Under the pieces are notes generated by a model that searched no databases, was not told the DNA's origin, and was given only the letters and a program-made list of their open reading frames with translations. Position numbers and translations under genes: made by a program. DNA of 22,168 nt, taken from contig CALSCO010001292.1 in assembly GCA_943704415.1 (NCBI GenBank), forward strand, positions 1 through 22,168, read 5' to 3'. Shown here in pieces: positions 1 to 9,813 of the stretch; the first letter of the stretch is position 1; every line of letters begins with the position of its first letter. Origin of the DNA: Parvularia atlantis (Eukaryota > Opisthokonta > Rotosphaerida).

Positions 1-257
1 GCCGGCTACTCGACAAGGCACGCGAGTACCCCTGGGTGAAGGTCGTGATCGTCGACGAGTCGTACACCAGCAAAACGTGCGGCTGGTGCGGCGTCCTCCA
101 CACCACCCTTTCACTGCAAGTCGTGCGGCACTGCAGTGGGACGCGACATCAACGGCGCACGGAACCACGAGCACTGCTCGTGATGCAGGGGGAAACCCCT
201 GAGGCTGCCTCGGGCCCGGAGAAAGGTGCCACCAAGGACGACTCGGCTCCACAGTGA
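1..257 (+). pseudogene. C-terminal remnant of a TnpB/Fanzor-type transposon nuclease
   Basis: The piece enters from the left edge and holds the end of a TnpB-like RNA-guided nuclease, the protein carried by IS605/IS607 elements and by eukaryotic Fanzor elements. Visible parts are the motif DESYTSKTCGWCG (first half of the zinc ribbon), CKSCG (second half) and RDINGARN, which carries the last RuvC-like aspartate. The two halves of the ribbon lie in different frames and are closer together than in intact family members, and the tail lies in the first frame again, so there are at least two disruptions and this copy is not functional. No terminal repeat or target duplication can be seen because the left end is outside the window. 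Family assignment is firm; Fanzor versus a giant-virus or bacterial TnpB source cannot be decided from this piece. Confidence 0.75.
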
Positions 258-316
258 CACAAGTTCAGTTTATGATCGAGAGAAAGGAAACAAGAATGCG
301 TCACTTTGCTTTCCAA

Positions 317-2620
317 ATGAGAACAACGCGCTCGTCCAACTCGGCGCCGTCTGCGCTGGCGGCGCTGGCGGCGGGCCCGGCGCGGTCGGCGTCGCAGGCG
401 ACGTCGGTGCTGCGCGCGCTGGCGACGGTGCCGCGCGGTACGTCGCGTGCGCCGCGTGCGCGTCGCGTGTGCCGAACGTGCGATCAACACAGACGACGTC
501 GACCTCGCCCTCGCCGTGCCCTGGATCTGCGACGCGCTGCTGCGCTGGGACCGCGACGCCGACGTGGTCCGCGCCGGCTGCACGGCGCTGGGCGGGCTGA
601 CGGACGAGCTGGGTGCGCGCGTGCGGGTTGTCGAAGGCGGGATGGATGGCGCCAGGTGCAACGTGGAAGATGGCGCCAGGTGCCACGTGGAAGATGGCGC
701 CAGGTGCAACGTGGAAGTTGGCGCCAGACTGACGTGGGCCCGGCGCAGACGCACGGCAAGAGACGCTGGGCGCGACGTACGGGATCCCCGCGCTGCTCGC
801 ACGCGACGTGCTCGGGCGGCACGCGCGCGTGCGACGGGAGACCCGGGCCGTGGAAGAACGCGTCTATTGGGCGCTCGAGCGCGTCGTGGGCAAGCACGCC
901 GACAACACGCGCGTGCTGCTCGACATGGGGCTGCACACGCGCGTGTGCATCACGCTGCGCACCGAGCTGGACGCGGCCGATGCCGGCGCCGTACCGCGCC
1001 GCGACGACCCGCTGCGCCTCCCGCTCGTCACGCGCTGCTGCGCGATGCTGCACCGGCTGTCGTGGATCGAGGGCGTCGAGGGCATGCTCATGAGCGAGCC
1101 GTGCAAGGTGCACGACCTCATCGTGCGGGCCGCGCGCACGTACCCAGACGACCCCGAGCTCGTCCGCCGCTGCTGCGCCGTGCTCGGCAATCTCGTGTAC
1201 GACACGGCGCACGAGCTCACGCTCACGCGGCAGCCCTACCGCATGCAAGACCTGGTCGTGGACGCGATGCAGCGCTTCCCGGACCACCCGCAGCTACACA
1301 GCCACGCCGCCCTCGCCCTGTACAACCTCACGAGCACGCGCAGGGCCTACCACCGCGTGGTCGCGGGTAACGAGAATGTCGTCGGTGTGGTGATCGACGC
1401 GGTCGTGCGCTTCGACAAGGTGCGCACGCGCAACAACGCAGCCCGTCGGTTGCACTGACCGCCCGCGCGACGCGACGCAGCACATCATGCCGCTCGAGAA
1501 GCTCGTGTCGTGCCTGTCGCGCATGGCGTGCCACGACGAGAGCATAATCCTGCGGCGCGCGACGCTCGCCGGCGTGCACCGCGTGCTGCTGTGGGTGCTG
1601 GGTGAGGTGGCGGACGGGGTGATGGCCGATCACGAGGAGCTGCTGGCGGAGAGCGGCAACCTGCTGCTGCGCATGGCCCGCATGGACCCCAGCGCGCTGC
1701 GCGAGGCCGCCGTGGTCGCCGACGTCTGCACCGCGTTCAGCCGCATCGTGCCTGCTGCCGGGCCCCTAACGGTGATGCGGTACCGAGCTATCCAGGATCT
1801 GCTGAGCGTGCTGGCGGTCTTCATCTTCGCCGGGCTGCAGCAAGTCAACACGACAGAGACGCTCGGGGGCCTGGTTATGCTGCTGCGTGCGCGCCCCTGC
1901 TACCATCACCGCACCCAGGACATGGCCACGCTGGCCGTGAAGCTGCTGTTGCGCGCGCTGCAAAACGAGAAGCAACAACCGGACCTGTCGCTCCTGTGCC
2001 GCCGGCCGTACGACCTACACAAGACGCTGGTGGCGCTGACGCGGCGGTTTCGCTCGGACGAACAACTGACGGCCATCACAATGCGGCTGGCGCTGATTGT
2101 CGTGCAGCACATGGGCCGGCCGGAGCTGTTCACGGCGCCGCCGTACGCGCTACATGTGCTGGCAGCGTCGCTGGCGCGTCAGCGCGAGACGTCGTCGACC
2201 GTGCTGCATCTGCTTCTGCATCTGCTGCGGCAGTCGGAGGACGCGGCGGCCGATAGCCTGCTGCTCAGCCTTCTCGGCGCGCCGTGCTGCCTCTTCGCGA
2301 CACTGCAGCGCACAGTGGAGACCTTCGTGGAAGACGACGAGCGGTCGTACGCGCTGCGGCTCATGCAGCTGGCCCTACGCGTGCTTCAGCGCGACACGAA
2401 GCGCGCGCGCACACTCCGTCACGCCCTGGTGCCGGATCCGAAGGCCCTCCGGGCGGCCGTCGGGATGCGCCACAGCACCTGGACCTCCTCCCTCGCCGAC
2501 CTCGACGTAGACTTCCTCCGGCCGGACGTGCCCGTTCCCGCGCTGGCGAGCATCGATCACCACATCGACATGACGTTTTTGGAGGCGGACGACGCGGGTA
2601 CAACGTCGGCTGCGGCGTGA
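317..2620 (+). CDS. ARM/HEAT-like helical repeat protein, function unknown
   Basis: Four exons (317-437, 493-612, 749-1419, 1481-2620) give a 683-residue protein. It has no signal peptide and is built of repeated amphipathic helices rich in Leu and Ala, with ARM-like pieces such as RRCCAVLGNLVYD and AALALYNLTS in the middle and a long all-helical C-terminal exon. Such solenoids usually act as cytosolic or nuclear scaffolds; I recognise no specific family. Two in-frame ATGs lie upstream (272, 296); 317 was chosen because it opens the Ala/Leu-rich part, but this is uncertain. Donors are GTACGT, GTGCGC and GTGCGC; the last two introns have CTGAC branch sites. Intron 2 is longer than its peers because it contains a minisatellite. 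It ends convergently with the TIG gene. Confidence 0.7.
645..727 (+). repeat. 24-bp minisatellite (3.5 copies) inside an intron
   Basis: Three full units starting at 645, 669 and 693 and a partial fourth unit are nearly identical (one base change in the middle unit). The array lies within intron 2 (613-748) of the ARM-like gene. Each unit contains CCAGGTGCMA, that is, an acceptor-like CAG placed directly against a donor-like GTGC. The reading frame stays open through the array but the flanking frames and the CTGAC...CAG at 729-748 favour an intron. Confidence 0.9.
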
Positions 2621-2743
2621 GGTCTCTGTGTGTGTCTGTGTGCAAAATGTAGTGCTGCGGCAGGACGAGAACAAAGTTAAAAAAAAAACCGGGGGCACCC
2701 ACTCGGGGAGGGCTCGCCCTTTGCCGCGCCGCACGCTTGTTCA
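2621..2743. other. Convergent 3' spacer with a run of ten A
   Basis: This spacer separates the stop codons of the ARM-like gene (+) and the TIG gene (-). It has a GT-rich stretch just after the + stop and a run of about ten A near 2680, which could serve 3' end formation on the + strand. No AATAAA hexamer is present. Confidence 0.4.
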
Positions 2744-3919
2744 TCAGTCCGACAGGGCCGTGAACGCGCCCTCCATCGGCTCGTAGTCCTGGCCGTTCTG
2801 CGCGACCTCGACCGTGTGCGCACCCGAGCGGGCAAAGCGCGGCGTCGTAAACACTAGCTCGCCCGAGTTGACGTAGTCGGCCACAACGACCTCGCGCTCG
2901 CCGGCCGTGTCGGTCAGGCGCACGGTGTGCTCGCCGGTGTCGCTGAAGCCCGCGCCGACGATGCGCACGCGCGTACCGCCGCCGACTGGGCCGCTGGTCG
3001 GCTCAAAGTACTCGAGCAGGTCCTGCGATCGCGCCAGCAGGCGGGTGAGCGGGCGCGTGCACGCAGCGCGCACAGACCTGGTCGTACGAGATCCAGAACT
3101 CGGAGAAGGCCTCGTACTGCTGGCCGTTGAGCGCGATCGAGACGTCGTACTTGCCGGACTTGGGGAAGCGCTGAGTGCGGGGGGACGTGAGCGAGCAGGG
3201 GGGAAGCCAAGCGCGAGCGGCGCACCTTGGTCACGAGGCGCAGCGTGAACTGGTCGACGTAGACCGCGTCGTGGTACACGTACTCCTCGTTGAAGATGTC
3301 AAACAGCACGCGGATCTCGCCCGTGTTGACGAAGCTGCCTGCCGCCCCACGCCAGGTGTGTGAGGGGAGGGGTGCATGTGCGGAACACGTGAACGCACCG
3401 AAGAAGAGCACCTCCGAGCCGCCCGAGACGGGGCCCGACAGCGGCACGAACGAGTCCTGGAACGTGTTGCTGTAGACGAGGAACTCGCCCTGCGCCGGCG
3501 CGTGAGCCGATGTGCGGCAGATGAGGAGACGGCGGCGGCACCTCGAAGGCGTAGTACGTCGTGCCATCGAACGTGATCGAGACGTCGTGGTCGCCAGTCA
3601 CGTTGAAGCGCGGCGTCGTCGCGATCAGCGTGTTGTCGTTGATGTACGTCACGGGCGTGTCCTGCGCGCCCCCCCCTCTCCGTCGTGAGCGCCACGACGA
3701 ACGCGCGGAGGGGACGGAGAGGCGCACCACACGCTCCGCGCCGGCCAGGAAGCGCAGGCGCGTCGCGCTCGTGTTGGGCAGGCCCTTGCCGTAGATGGTC
3801 ACGAGCGTCTGGCCCGTCTTGGGGCCCGAGCGCGGCTGGAAGTCGTCGATGGCCTGGCCGGCGCACGCCGCGACGAGCAGCGCGGCGACGAGCGCGAGGC
3901 CGATGAGCACGCGGCGCAT
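2744..3919 (-). CDS. Secreted protein with three IPT/TIG domains
   Basis: Six exons (3728-3919, 3542-3661, 3389-3489, 3226-3334, 3078-3170, 2744-3022) give 297 residues. The first ~20 residues are a signal peptide (MRR then a Leu/Ala/Val core ending ACAGQ). The rest is three immunoglobulin-like IPT/TIG units, about 22-104, 105-205 and 206-297, each opening with a P-x-SGP-x-x-GG-type motif (QPRSGPKTGQT, VPLSGPVSGGS, EPTSGPVGGGT) and ending with a V-xx-NGQ-x-Y or FDGTTYY strand. No membrane segment, GPI signal or enzyme domain follows. TIG units occur in extracellular adhesion or sensing proteins, so a wall or surface role is inferred only. An alternative start at 3943 would add eight residues before the signal core. 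In intron 3 the first CAG is skipped in favour of a second CAG four bases later, as the frame demands. Confidence 0.85.
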
Positions 3920-4065
3920 CCTGTCAAGGTCGTCTGAGAGCAAAGCAGCTATCGTTTGATAGGCACGGGTTTGGACAGAGCCGATACACCGTGTAAGACG
4001 TTAGAGTGTGAGTGCTACTGTTGCCGTACATGCACAAACGGAAAGCGCGCGCCGGCTCACTGTGG

Positions 4066-5526
4066 TCACGGTGGCGGGTAGCCAAAGAGAGCGCTCCACT
4101 TAGTGGGCACGAGATCGCACCGAAAGCGGTTGCCACTGATGTGCTCGAACTTCCACGTGCAGCCTGTGACCTTCTGGACGTACTCGCGCACGTCGGCCGC
4201 GATACACTTAAACAGAGCTTCCACGTCCGGATTCAGGTTCTTGGAGGTGACGAGGATGAAGCGCACAGACGAGACGCGCGGCGCGTCCGGCCAGTATCTG
4301 AGCAGCTTTTTGAGCCCGCGCGCCGCAGCGCCGATCATGGGACGAACTTGACGACTCTTGTCACTGCCATCAAACGCTTCACCAGCCGTCAACCAATGCG
4401 CATCTACCGCGCCCAGCTTCGACTGAGCGATGGTGAGATCCCAGCAGCCACCACCGTCAGGCATGATGCCGAGCCCTTCTATGCCCTCTTCGTTGATGAC
4501 TCCAAACATGCCAGCGAGCAGCTTGAGATCATGAGCCGGCGGCCACGGCACCTCGTCTGATTTTGCGTTCTTGTGCGCGCGCAGCACGGGAGGCTGCGTG
4601 CTCTGGATATGCACGTAGTGCGGCGAGAAGGCCGGCAGGCTGTCATCAGACTCGCAGAGCAACTGACGCACAAGCGGCTCGCAGTACGCGCCAGGCGAGC
4701 CAGCGCCCCCGTATGAAGCGGTCACAGCACGCCATGCCGACAGCATCTTCGGATCAATATCTGACATGCTTGTCATGACAAAGTTAAGAGCGCCGGGCAG
4801 CAGCAGGCCGTACGACGTCTGATTGAAATTCTGCACAAAGCCGCGATCAATGAGATCCTCCAGCGCCGAGTGAAAGTCGCCGTCAGCACCGCCGGAGGCC
4901 TTGTAGAGACGCTGCAGCATATAGAACTCGATCGTCTTGCTTGTCATCTCGTACAGATACGACATGACGTGCGATAGAAGGCCGTGCTTGGCAAACTCAG
5001 CAAGGTACTTGCCGAAGAACCTGCTTTCGTCAAAGTCCGCAAGCACTTTGTCGGGCAGGTCCATCAGCGCGTCCATGTAGCGGCCGACTCCGCCCGTGAG
5101 ATTGAAGAAACGGTCAAGCTGACCGGCATATTCGCGGTAGTCTTGGGATGTGTGAACGACGGCGTCAAACACGTCGCGGGTGTTGAGGGCGTGCAGACGA
5201 TACTCCTCAAAGACGGTGTGATTCAGATTGTCGTACGATGTCACCCACGGGCGGCCTGCAGTCATCTCAGCGGAATGAAATGCTAGGCCGGCCAGGCCAT
5301 GAGCCGTGCCCGTCAGGACAATGTCGATGCCGGGCACGCTCTCCGTCAGCTTCTGAATCTGCTTGATCGATGAGCTGCGCAGGTGCGCCGTGCGCCTCAC
5401 GTGGCGTGCGTGCGCAGCGGTGCGCAGCACAAGCTGTCGTGGCTGCGACTGGTGGACGAGGACCAGGGGCGTGACGACGATCAGGGGCAGCCAACTGCCG
5501 CAGCCGCTCGACCTGGCCGAGCTCAT
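4066..5526 (-). CDS. Crinkler/RHS-like ATPase-nuclease protein, incomplete at the amino end
   Basis: A reading frame of about 440-486 residues with at most one short intron near its start. The motif FFNLTGGVGRYMDAL in the first third resembles the TGG-x-x-RY motif of Crinkler/RHS-type NTPase domains. The later segments CWDLTIAQS and VRFILVTSKN resemble the restriction-endonuclease-like core strands of the same proteins. The P-loop part expected upstream is not found, so the copy appears incomplete (one break at the amino end); the exact start is unclear (ATG at 5526 is one choice). Codon third positions are clearly less G/C-biased than in every neighbour and the ~1.3 kb body is uninterrupted, in contrast to neighbours with an intron every ~100 bases. 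I infer acquisition or a mobile-element link. The family call rests on short motifs and could be wrong; the open frame itself is certain. Confidence 0.45.
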   Translation of the reverse strand: MSSARSSGCGSWLPLIVVTPLVLVHQSQPRQLVLRTAAHARHVRRTAHLRSSSIKQIQKLTESVPGIDIVLTGTAHGLAGLAFHSAEMTAGRPWVTSYDNLNHTVFEEYRLHALNTRDVFDAVVHTSQDYREYAGQLDRFFNLTGGVGRYMDALMDLPDKVLADFDESRFFGKYLAEFAKHGLLSHVMSYLYEMTSKTIEFYMLQRLYKASGGADGDFHSALEDLIDRGFVQNFNQTSYGLLLPGALNFVMTSMSDIDPKMLSAWRAVTASYGGAGSPGAYCEPLVRQLLCESDDSLPAFSPHYVHIQSTQPPVLRAHKNAKSDEVPWPPAHDLKLLAGMFGVINEEGIEGLGIMPDGGGCWDLTIAQSKLGAVDAHWLTAGEAFDGSDKSRQVRPMIGAAARGLKKLLRYWPDAPRVSSVRFILVTSKNLNPDVEALFKCIAADVREYVQKVTGCTWKFEHISGNRFRCDLVPTKWSALFGYPPP

Positions 5527-5726
5527 GGGCGGCCCCGCCGCCGCGAGCTGAGCCGTTGTGCCGATCTGCCCCTTTGTGGGTGCAATGACCCCTCTGCCTG
5601 CGCTTCGTACTGCCTGAATGCAAACCGGCGGTGACGGTCCGTCGGAAAGACGAAACGTTCATCAGCGAACCCTCCAGCCAATCAGCGCGCGGTGCAACGG
5701 TCGTGACGTCACTGCCGCGGCGACCA
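5527..5726. promoter_or_regulatory. Bidirectional promoter with CCAAT box and TGACGTCA
   Basis: This is the spacer between the Crinkler-like frame (-) and the BIR gene (+). It holds a CCAAT box followed by CA (5678-5684) and the perfect palindrome TGACGTCA at 5704-5711, the classical CREB/ATF bZIP site, 15 bases before the BIR start codon. The start codon itself sits in ACCAATGG. These elements face the BIR gene closely, so transcription of that gene probably begins within or just after them. Confidence 0.5.
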
Positions 5727-7149
5727 ATGGCGCTCGAGCGTTGGGCGTCGCTCGTGCGGCTGCCGAGGGACCAGCGCGAGGGCGCCGTGGCCAAGGTGCC
5801 GCACGTCGGGGGCGCGGCGGCACGTCGCGGGGGGTGGAGTGCTGATGGTGGCGGCCCGCACAGCTCGCGCGCCTCGGCTTCTCGTTCCACGGCACCGCGG
5901 CCACCTCCGACGTGTTGCGCTGCCGCCACTGCGCCGCCGATGTGCGCGGCTTCGGCCCGACGGCGGCCGATGCGCGGCGCGCGGTGGCGGATCCGATGTG
6001 CGTCGTGGGCGGTGCGCGTTCTCGTGCGACGTGCGCTGACCCCCCTAGTTCGACAGCGCGCACCACCGCGCCGTCGCACCCGGCAGCGTGTGCCTCCTGC
6101 TCATGCTCGACGACGACGGCAGCCGGCGGCGCACATTCGACGCCGGGTGGCCGCACGTGACACCGACGGCGGCGGCAATGAGCGCGGCCGGCTTCGCGTT
6201 CATGCCGCGCCCGGGCGAGCCGGACTTTGTCTGGTGCGCCAAGTGCGACGTCGGGCTGGACGGATGGGAGCCGAGCGACGACCCGCGGTGCGGCGCCGCA
6301 TCCGCCTCCGATCGCGCGCGCGCTAACCGTGACCATGGCAACGCCCGTGCAGCGTCGAGCACGCCAAGCGCAAGCCCAACTGCGCCTTCCTGATCGCGTC
6401 GGCATCTGCGCCTGCGCCGTCGTCTCGTGGGCCGGCAGCATCTGCACCGGCATCTGCACCGGCACCGGCACCGACACCGGCAGAGCCAGCGACGGCGAGA
6501 CGCGGCCGCAAGCGCGCGGTCGAGGTGCCCGTGGAGCAGCCGGTCGAGGTGCCGCAGACGGCGCGCAAGCGGCCCACGCGGCGCGCGGCCGCGACGGAGG
6601 AGGAGGAGCCTGGGAGGACGGGGACGGTCGAGGCCGTTGAGCTGCCCAAGCCGACGCCGGCACGTCGCGGGCGAGCAGCAGCGGCATCGCGCGCACAGCC
6701 GACATCTGCGTCCGAGCCCGAGCCTGCGCATCAGCCTGAGCGTCAGCCTGCGCATCAGCCTGAGCGTCAGCTTGAGCGGACGACTGCGCGGCGCTCGAAA
6801 CCTGAGCCAGCAGCAAAATTGGAGCTTGCGCCCACTCCCGCAGCCGCCCCCGCAGCCGCCCCCGCAGCCGAGGCCGAGGCCGAGCCCGCGCCAGAGCCCG
6901 CGGTCGCCGCGCCAGTAGCGATCGAGTACTTGACACCGCAGGAGCAGCAGATGACCGTGCGCCAGTTCCTGACCAAGGTGCGCTGATCCTTGCGCCGTGG
7001 CACCCACCAACACACGTGCGACGCAGGAGGCGCACAGCATGATGGACGCGTTCGAGCGCGGCATGGCCGCCGACATGAAGGAGTTTGCCGACGCGGCCGC
7101 GCAGCACAGGCAATCGATCGAGCAGCTGCACAACGGGGCGGGTGCGTGA
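5727..7149 (+). CDS. Two-BIR-domain protein (Bir1/survivin-like)
   Basis: Five exons (5727-5795, 5864-5983, 6049-6287, 6353-6977, 7027-7149) give 391 residues. The second BIR domain (from about residue 89) is canonical: RRRTFDAGWP, then CAKC with sixteen residues to His and six to the last Cys, ending VEHAKRKPNCAFLI. The first BIR (about 24-80, LARLGFSFHG, CRHC) is divergent with wider spacing. A basic RRGRKR stretch (likely nuclear) and a long Pro/Ala/Glu-rich linker with PAHQPERQ repeats follow. The end (TPQEQQMTVRQFLT, then a helix) matches the layout of Bir1/survivin proteins, which act in the chromosomal passenger complex at centromeres. There is no RING, CARD or UBC domain, so a mitotic rather than ubiquitin-ligase role is inferred. 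The exon 2 donor is the least certain boundary. Confidence 0.8.
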
Positions 7150-7212
7150 ACGACAATGTTTCTTGTGCGTGTGCTGCCGTGCGCGCTTTCGATTACAAAG
7201 ACAAGCATGCGC

Positions 7213-9751
7213 TCAGCTGTCGTGCGCCGCGTGCGGCTTGCTCTTGGGCAGGCGGCGGTGCGACGGGCCGGTGACGCGCTTGAAGTCGAGCGAGGGCGCG
7301 GGGTTGTCGTACTTGACCGACCTGCGCGCGCGAAGAGCGTCAGCGCACGCAAGCGAGCAGGGCATCGCGCTCGCGCACCCGCTGCGCAGCGGCTCAAGGT
7401 CGAGCTGAAAACCCTCTTCGGGCTTTGGTGAGGCCACGCCGTCTCGTGGCGACTGCGGCGTTCCGGCTCCGCGCGGCGAGAGCGGCGTTGCGGTCTGACG
7501 CGGCGAGGGCGGCGAGGCGGATGGCGAGAGCCGGGCGGCGGGCACCGCGAGGACCTTGGGCTTGGCTGCATGGCGCGGCGTCAGGTGTGCTTCGCGCGGT
7601 CAACGGGCGAGTCACGCACGCTTCGGAACCGGCGTCGGCGACGTCGCGGGCGTGCCCTCCGGCGACAGCTGTGCTCGCTGAGGTGAGCGACGACCAGCGC
7701 CGACGGCGTGACGCACCACGGCCGGCGACAGCACGGGCTTCTTCGGCACGACGGGCTCGGGCGTGTCCGCCGACGGTAGGAAGATCGGTTTCTTGAGCGG
7801 CACCACGGGCTCGGGCGTGTCCGGCGTCGCCGGGCTTGACGGCGGCAGCACGACAGGCTTCTTAGGCGGCACGATGGGCTCGGCGGTCTCGGGGGTGGGT
7901 AGCACAACGGATTTCTTGAGCGGCGAGGGCGAGAGCGCGCCGTCGACCGCGGCGTTCTCGGAGGTGGGCAGCACAGCGGGCTTCTTAAGCGGCGAGGGCG
8001 AGAGCGCGCCGTCGCCCGTAGCGGTCTCGGAGGTGGGCAGCACAACGGGCTTCTTCTTGAACGGCAGCGGCGAGGTCTTCGCGGCAGGCGCCTCGTCCGG
8101 CCCGGTGGACGCCTCGTCGGCCGGCTTGTTGAACGACAGGTTGCCGTACAACGACACAACGCGGCGGTGGTCGAGCGTGTTGCGGCGCACAGGCGGCGAG
8201 CCTTCGGCCTGCGAAGGCCAAGTCAGCGCACGCTGGCAGCGAAAGCCCGCGAGCGCACCTCGGCGGCCTTGAGCGGCTGCATGGTCAGTGCAGGCGCCGG
8301 CGCCTTGCTGAACGAGCGCGCGCCAAAGGGCGACGCCACAGGCGCCTCGGCAGCAGGCGCAGCAGGCGTGGGCGCGTCGGCGGCTGCTGTTGCGGTTGCT
8401 GTCGGTGCGGTTGTCGCTGGTGCAGTTGCCGCCGGTGCGGCCTTGACCTGCCACGGCTTGAGCGGCTTGTCGGGCGACTCAGCGGCTGGGGCGGCCGCGG
8501 TGCTCTTGACCTGCCACGGCTTCACGGACTTCCCGACTGCCGGCTCGCTCGCAGGCGCTGCGGCCGGTGCAGCTGATGATGCGGCAGTTGCCAGTGCTGG
8601 TGCAGGTACAGCTGCGACGGCGGCCGCGGTGCTCCTGGCCTGCCAGGGCTTGAGCGGCTTGTCTGCTGTTGGCTCCGTGGGCGCCGGGTCCGTTGTCGCT
8701 GCCGGTGCCGTTGCTGCGGGCACGGACACCGATGCCGCTGCGGCTGTCTTGACCTGCCAGGGCTTGAGCGGCTTATCGACTGTGGGGTTGCTCAGCGCAG
8801 TCTCAGGCGTCGATGCAGCTGCGGGCGCGGCTACGGGCGGCGCGACCGATGCCGTTGTTGCGGCTGCGGCCGTTGGAGCAGCGACCTTGACCTGCCAGGG
8901 CTTGAGCGGCTTGTCGGCGCCGGATGGAGCCGCCGCTGTGGTCGCGGAAGGTGCTGCGGCTGCGCCCTTGGCCTCCCACGGCTTGAGCGGCTTGTCCGTC
9001 GATGTCGACGCAGGTGCAGGCGTGGCGTCTGTCGGCGCCGCTGCTAGTGCTGCTGCTGGTGCGACCGATGCGGATGCGGCCGGCGCGGGCGCAGCAGCGG
9101 CCCTGACTTGCCAGGGCTTGAGCGGCGTGTCGGCTGCGAGTGCGGTCGTTGGCGCTGCGGCTGCTGCTGTTGCGCCCTTCGCCTCTGCCGGCTTGGCCAC
9201 GGGTGCGGCCGATGCGACGGCCGCCTTCGCCTCCCACGGCTTGAGCGGCTTGTCAGTCGCGGCTGCCGCAACGGGCGCCGCGGGCGCGACGCTCTTGGCC
9301 TCCCACGGCTTGATTGGTTTCGTCACCGTGTCGCCCGTCTCCGCCTCGCCTGTTGCGGGCTGCGCGCTCGCCCCGTCGACCGCGGGCTGCACGGGCTTGG
9401 CCGGCTTGAGCCCCGCGCGCATCGTCTCGTCGTCGCCGGCGGTCGCGGGTGCGCGCACAGCGAGGTCCGAGGCGGATCGGCCGAAGACGGATTTAGCGTC
9501 AGACTTGGCGGGCGACGTCTCGGCGACGACGACCGGCGTCTTTGCGGCGCCCGGCTTTGGTGCTGCGACCGCTGCCGCTGGCGACGTTGCTGCTGCTGCT
9601 GCTGCTGTTGGTGACGGAGATGGCGATGCGGGCGAAGGCGATGCGGGCGACAGCAGCTCCGACGTCGACGCGGCCTTCTTGACGGGACCTTCGGGCTTGG
9701 CAAAGGCGCGCGAGGCGCGCGTCATGACGAAGCCGCCCGCACCACCGCCAC

Positions 9752-9813
<62 letters not shown>

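Noticed and set aside
4066-5526. Phospholipase B-like or other lysosomal hydrolase
   Set aside because: No catalytic Cys/Ser pattern or clear signal peptide fits; the TGG-x-x-RY motif fits Crinkler/RHS-type ATPases better.
5662-7571. Long minus-strand open frames opposite the BIR gene
   Set aside because: Arg/Ala/Pro-rich translations typical of antisense frames in GC-rich coding DNA; the plus strand has a canonical BIR zinc pattern.
8442-9323. CRISPR array or satellite DNA
   Set aside because: The regular spacing comes from codon-level repeats of a protein motif in an open frame; units vary at synonymous sites and the spacers are coding linkers.
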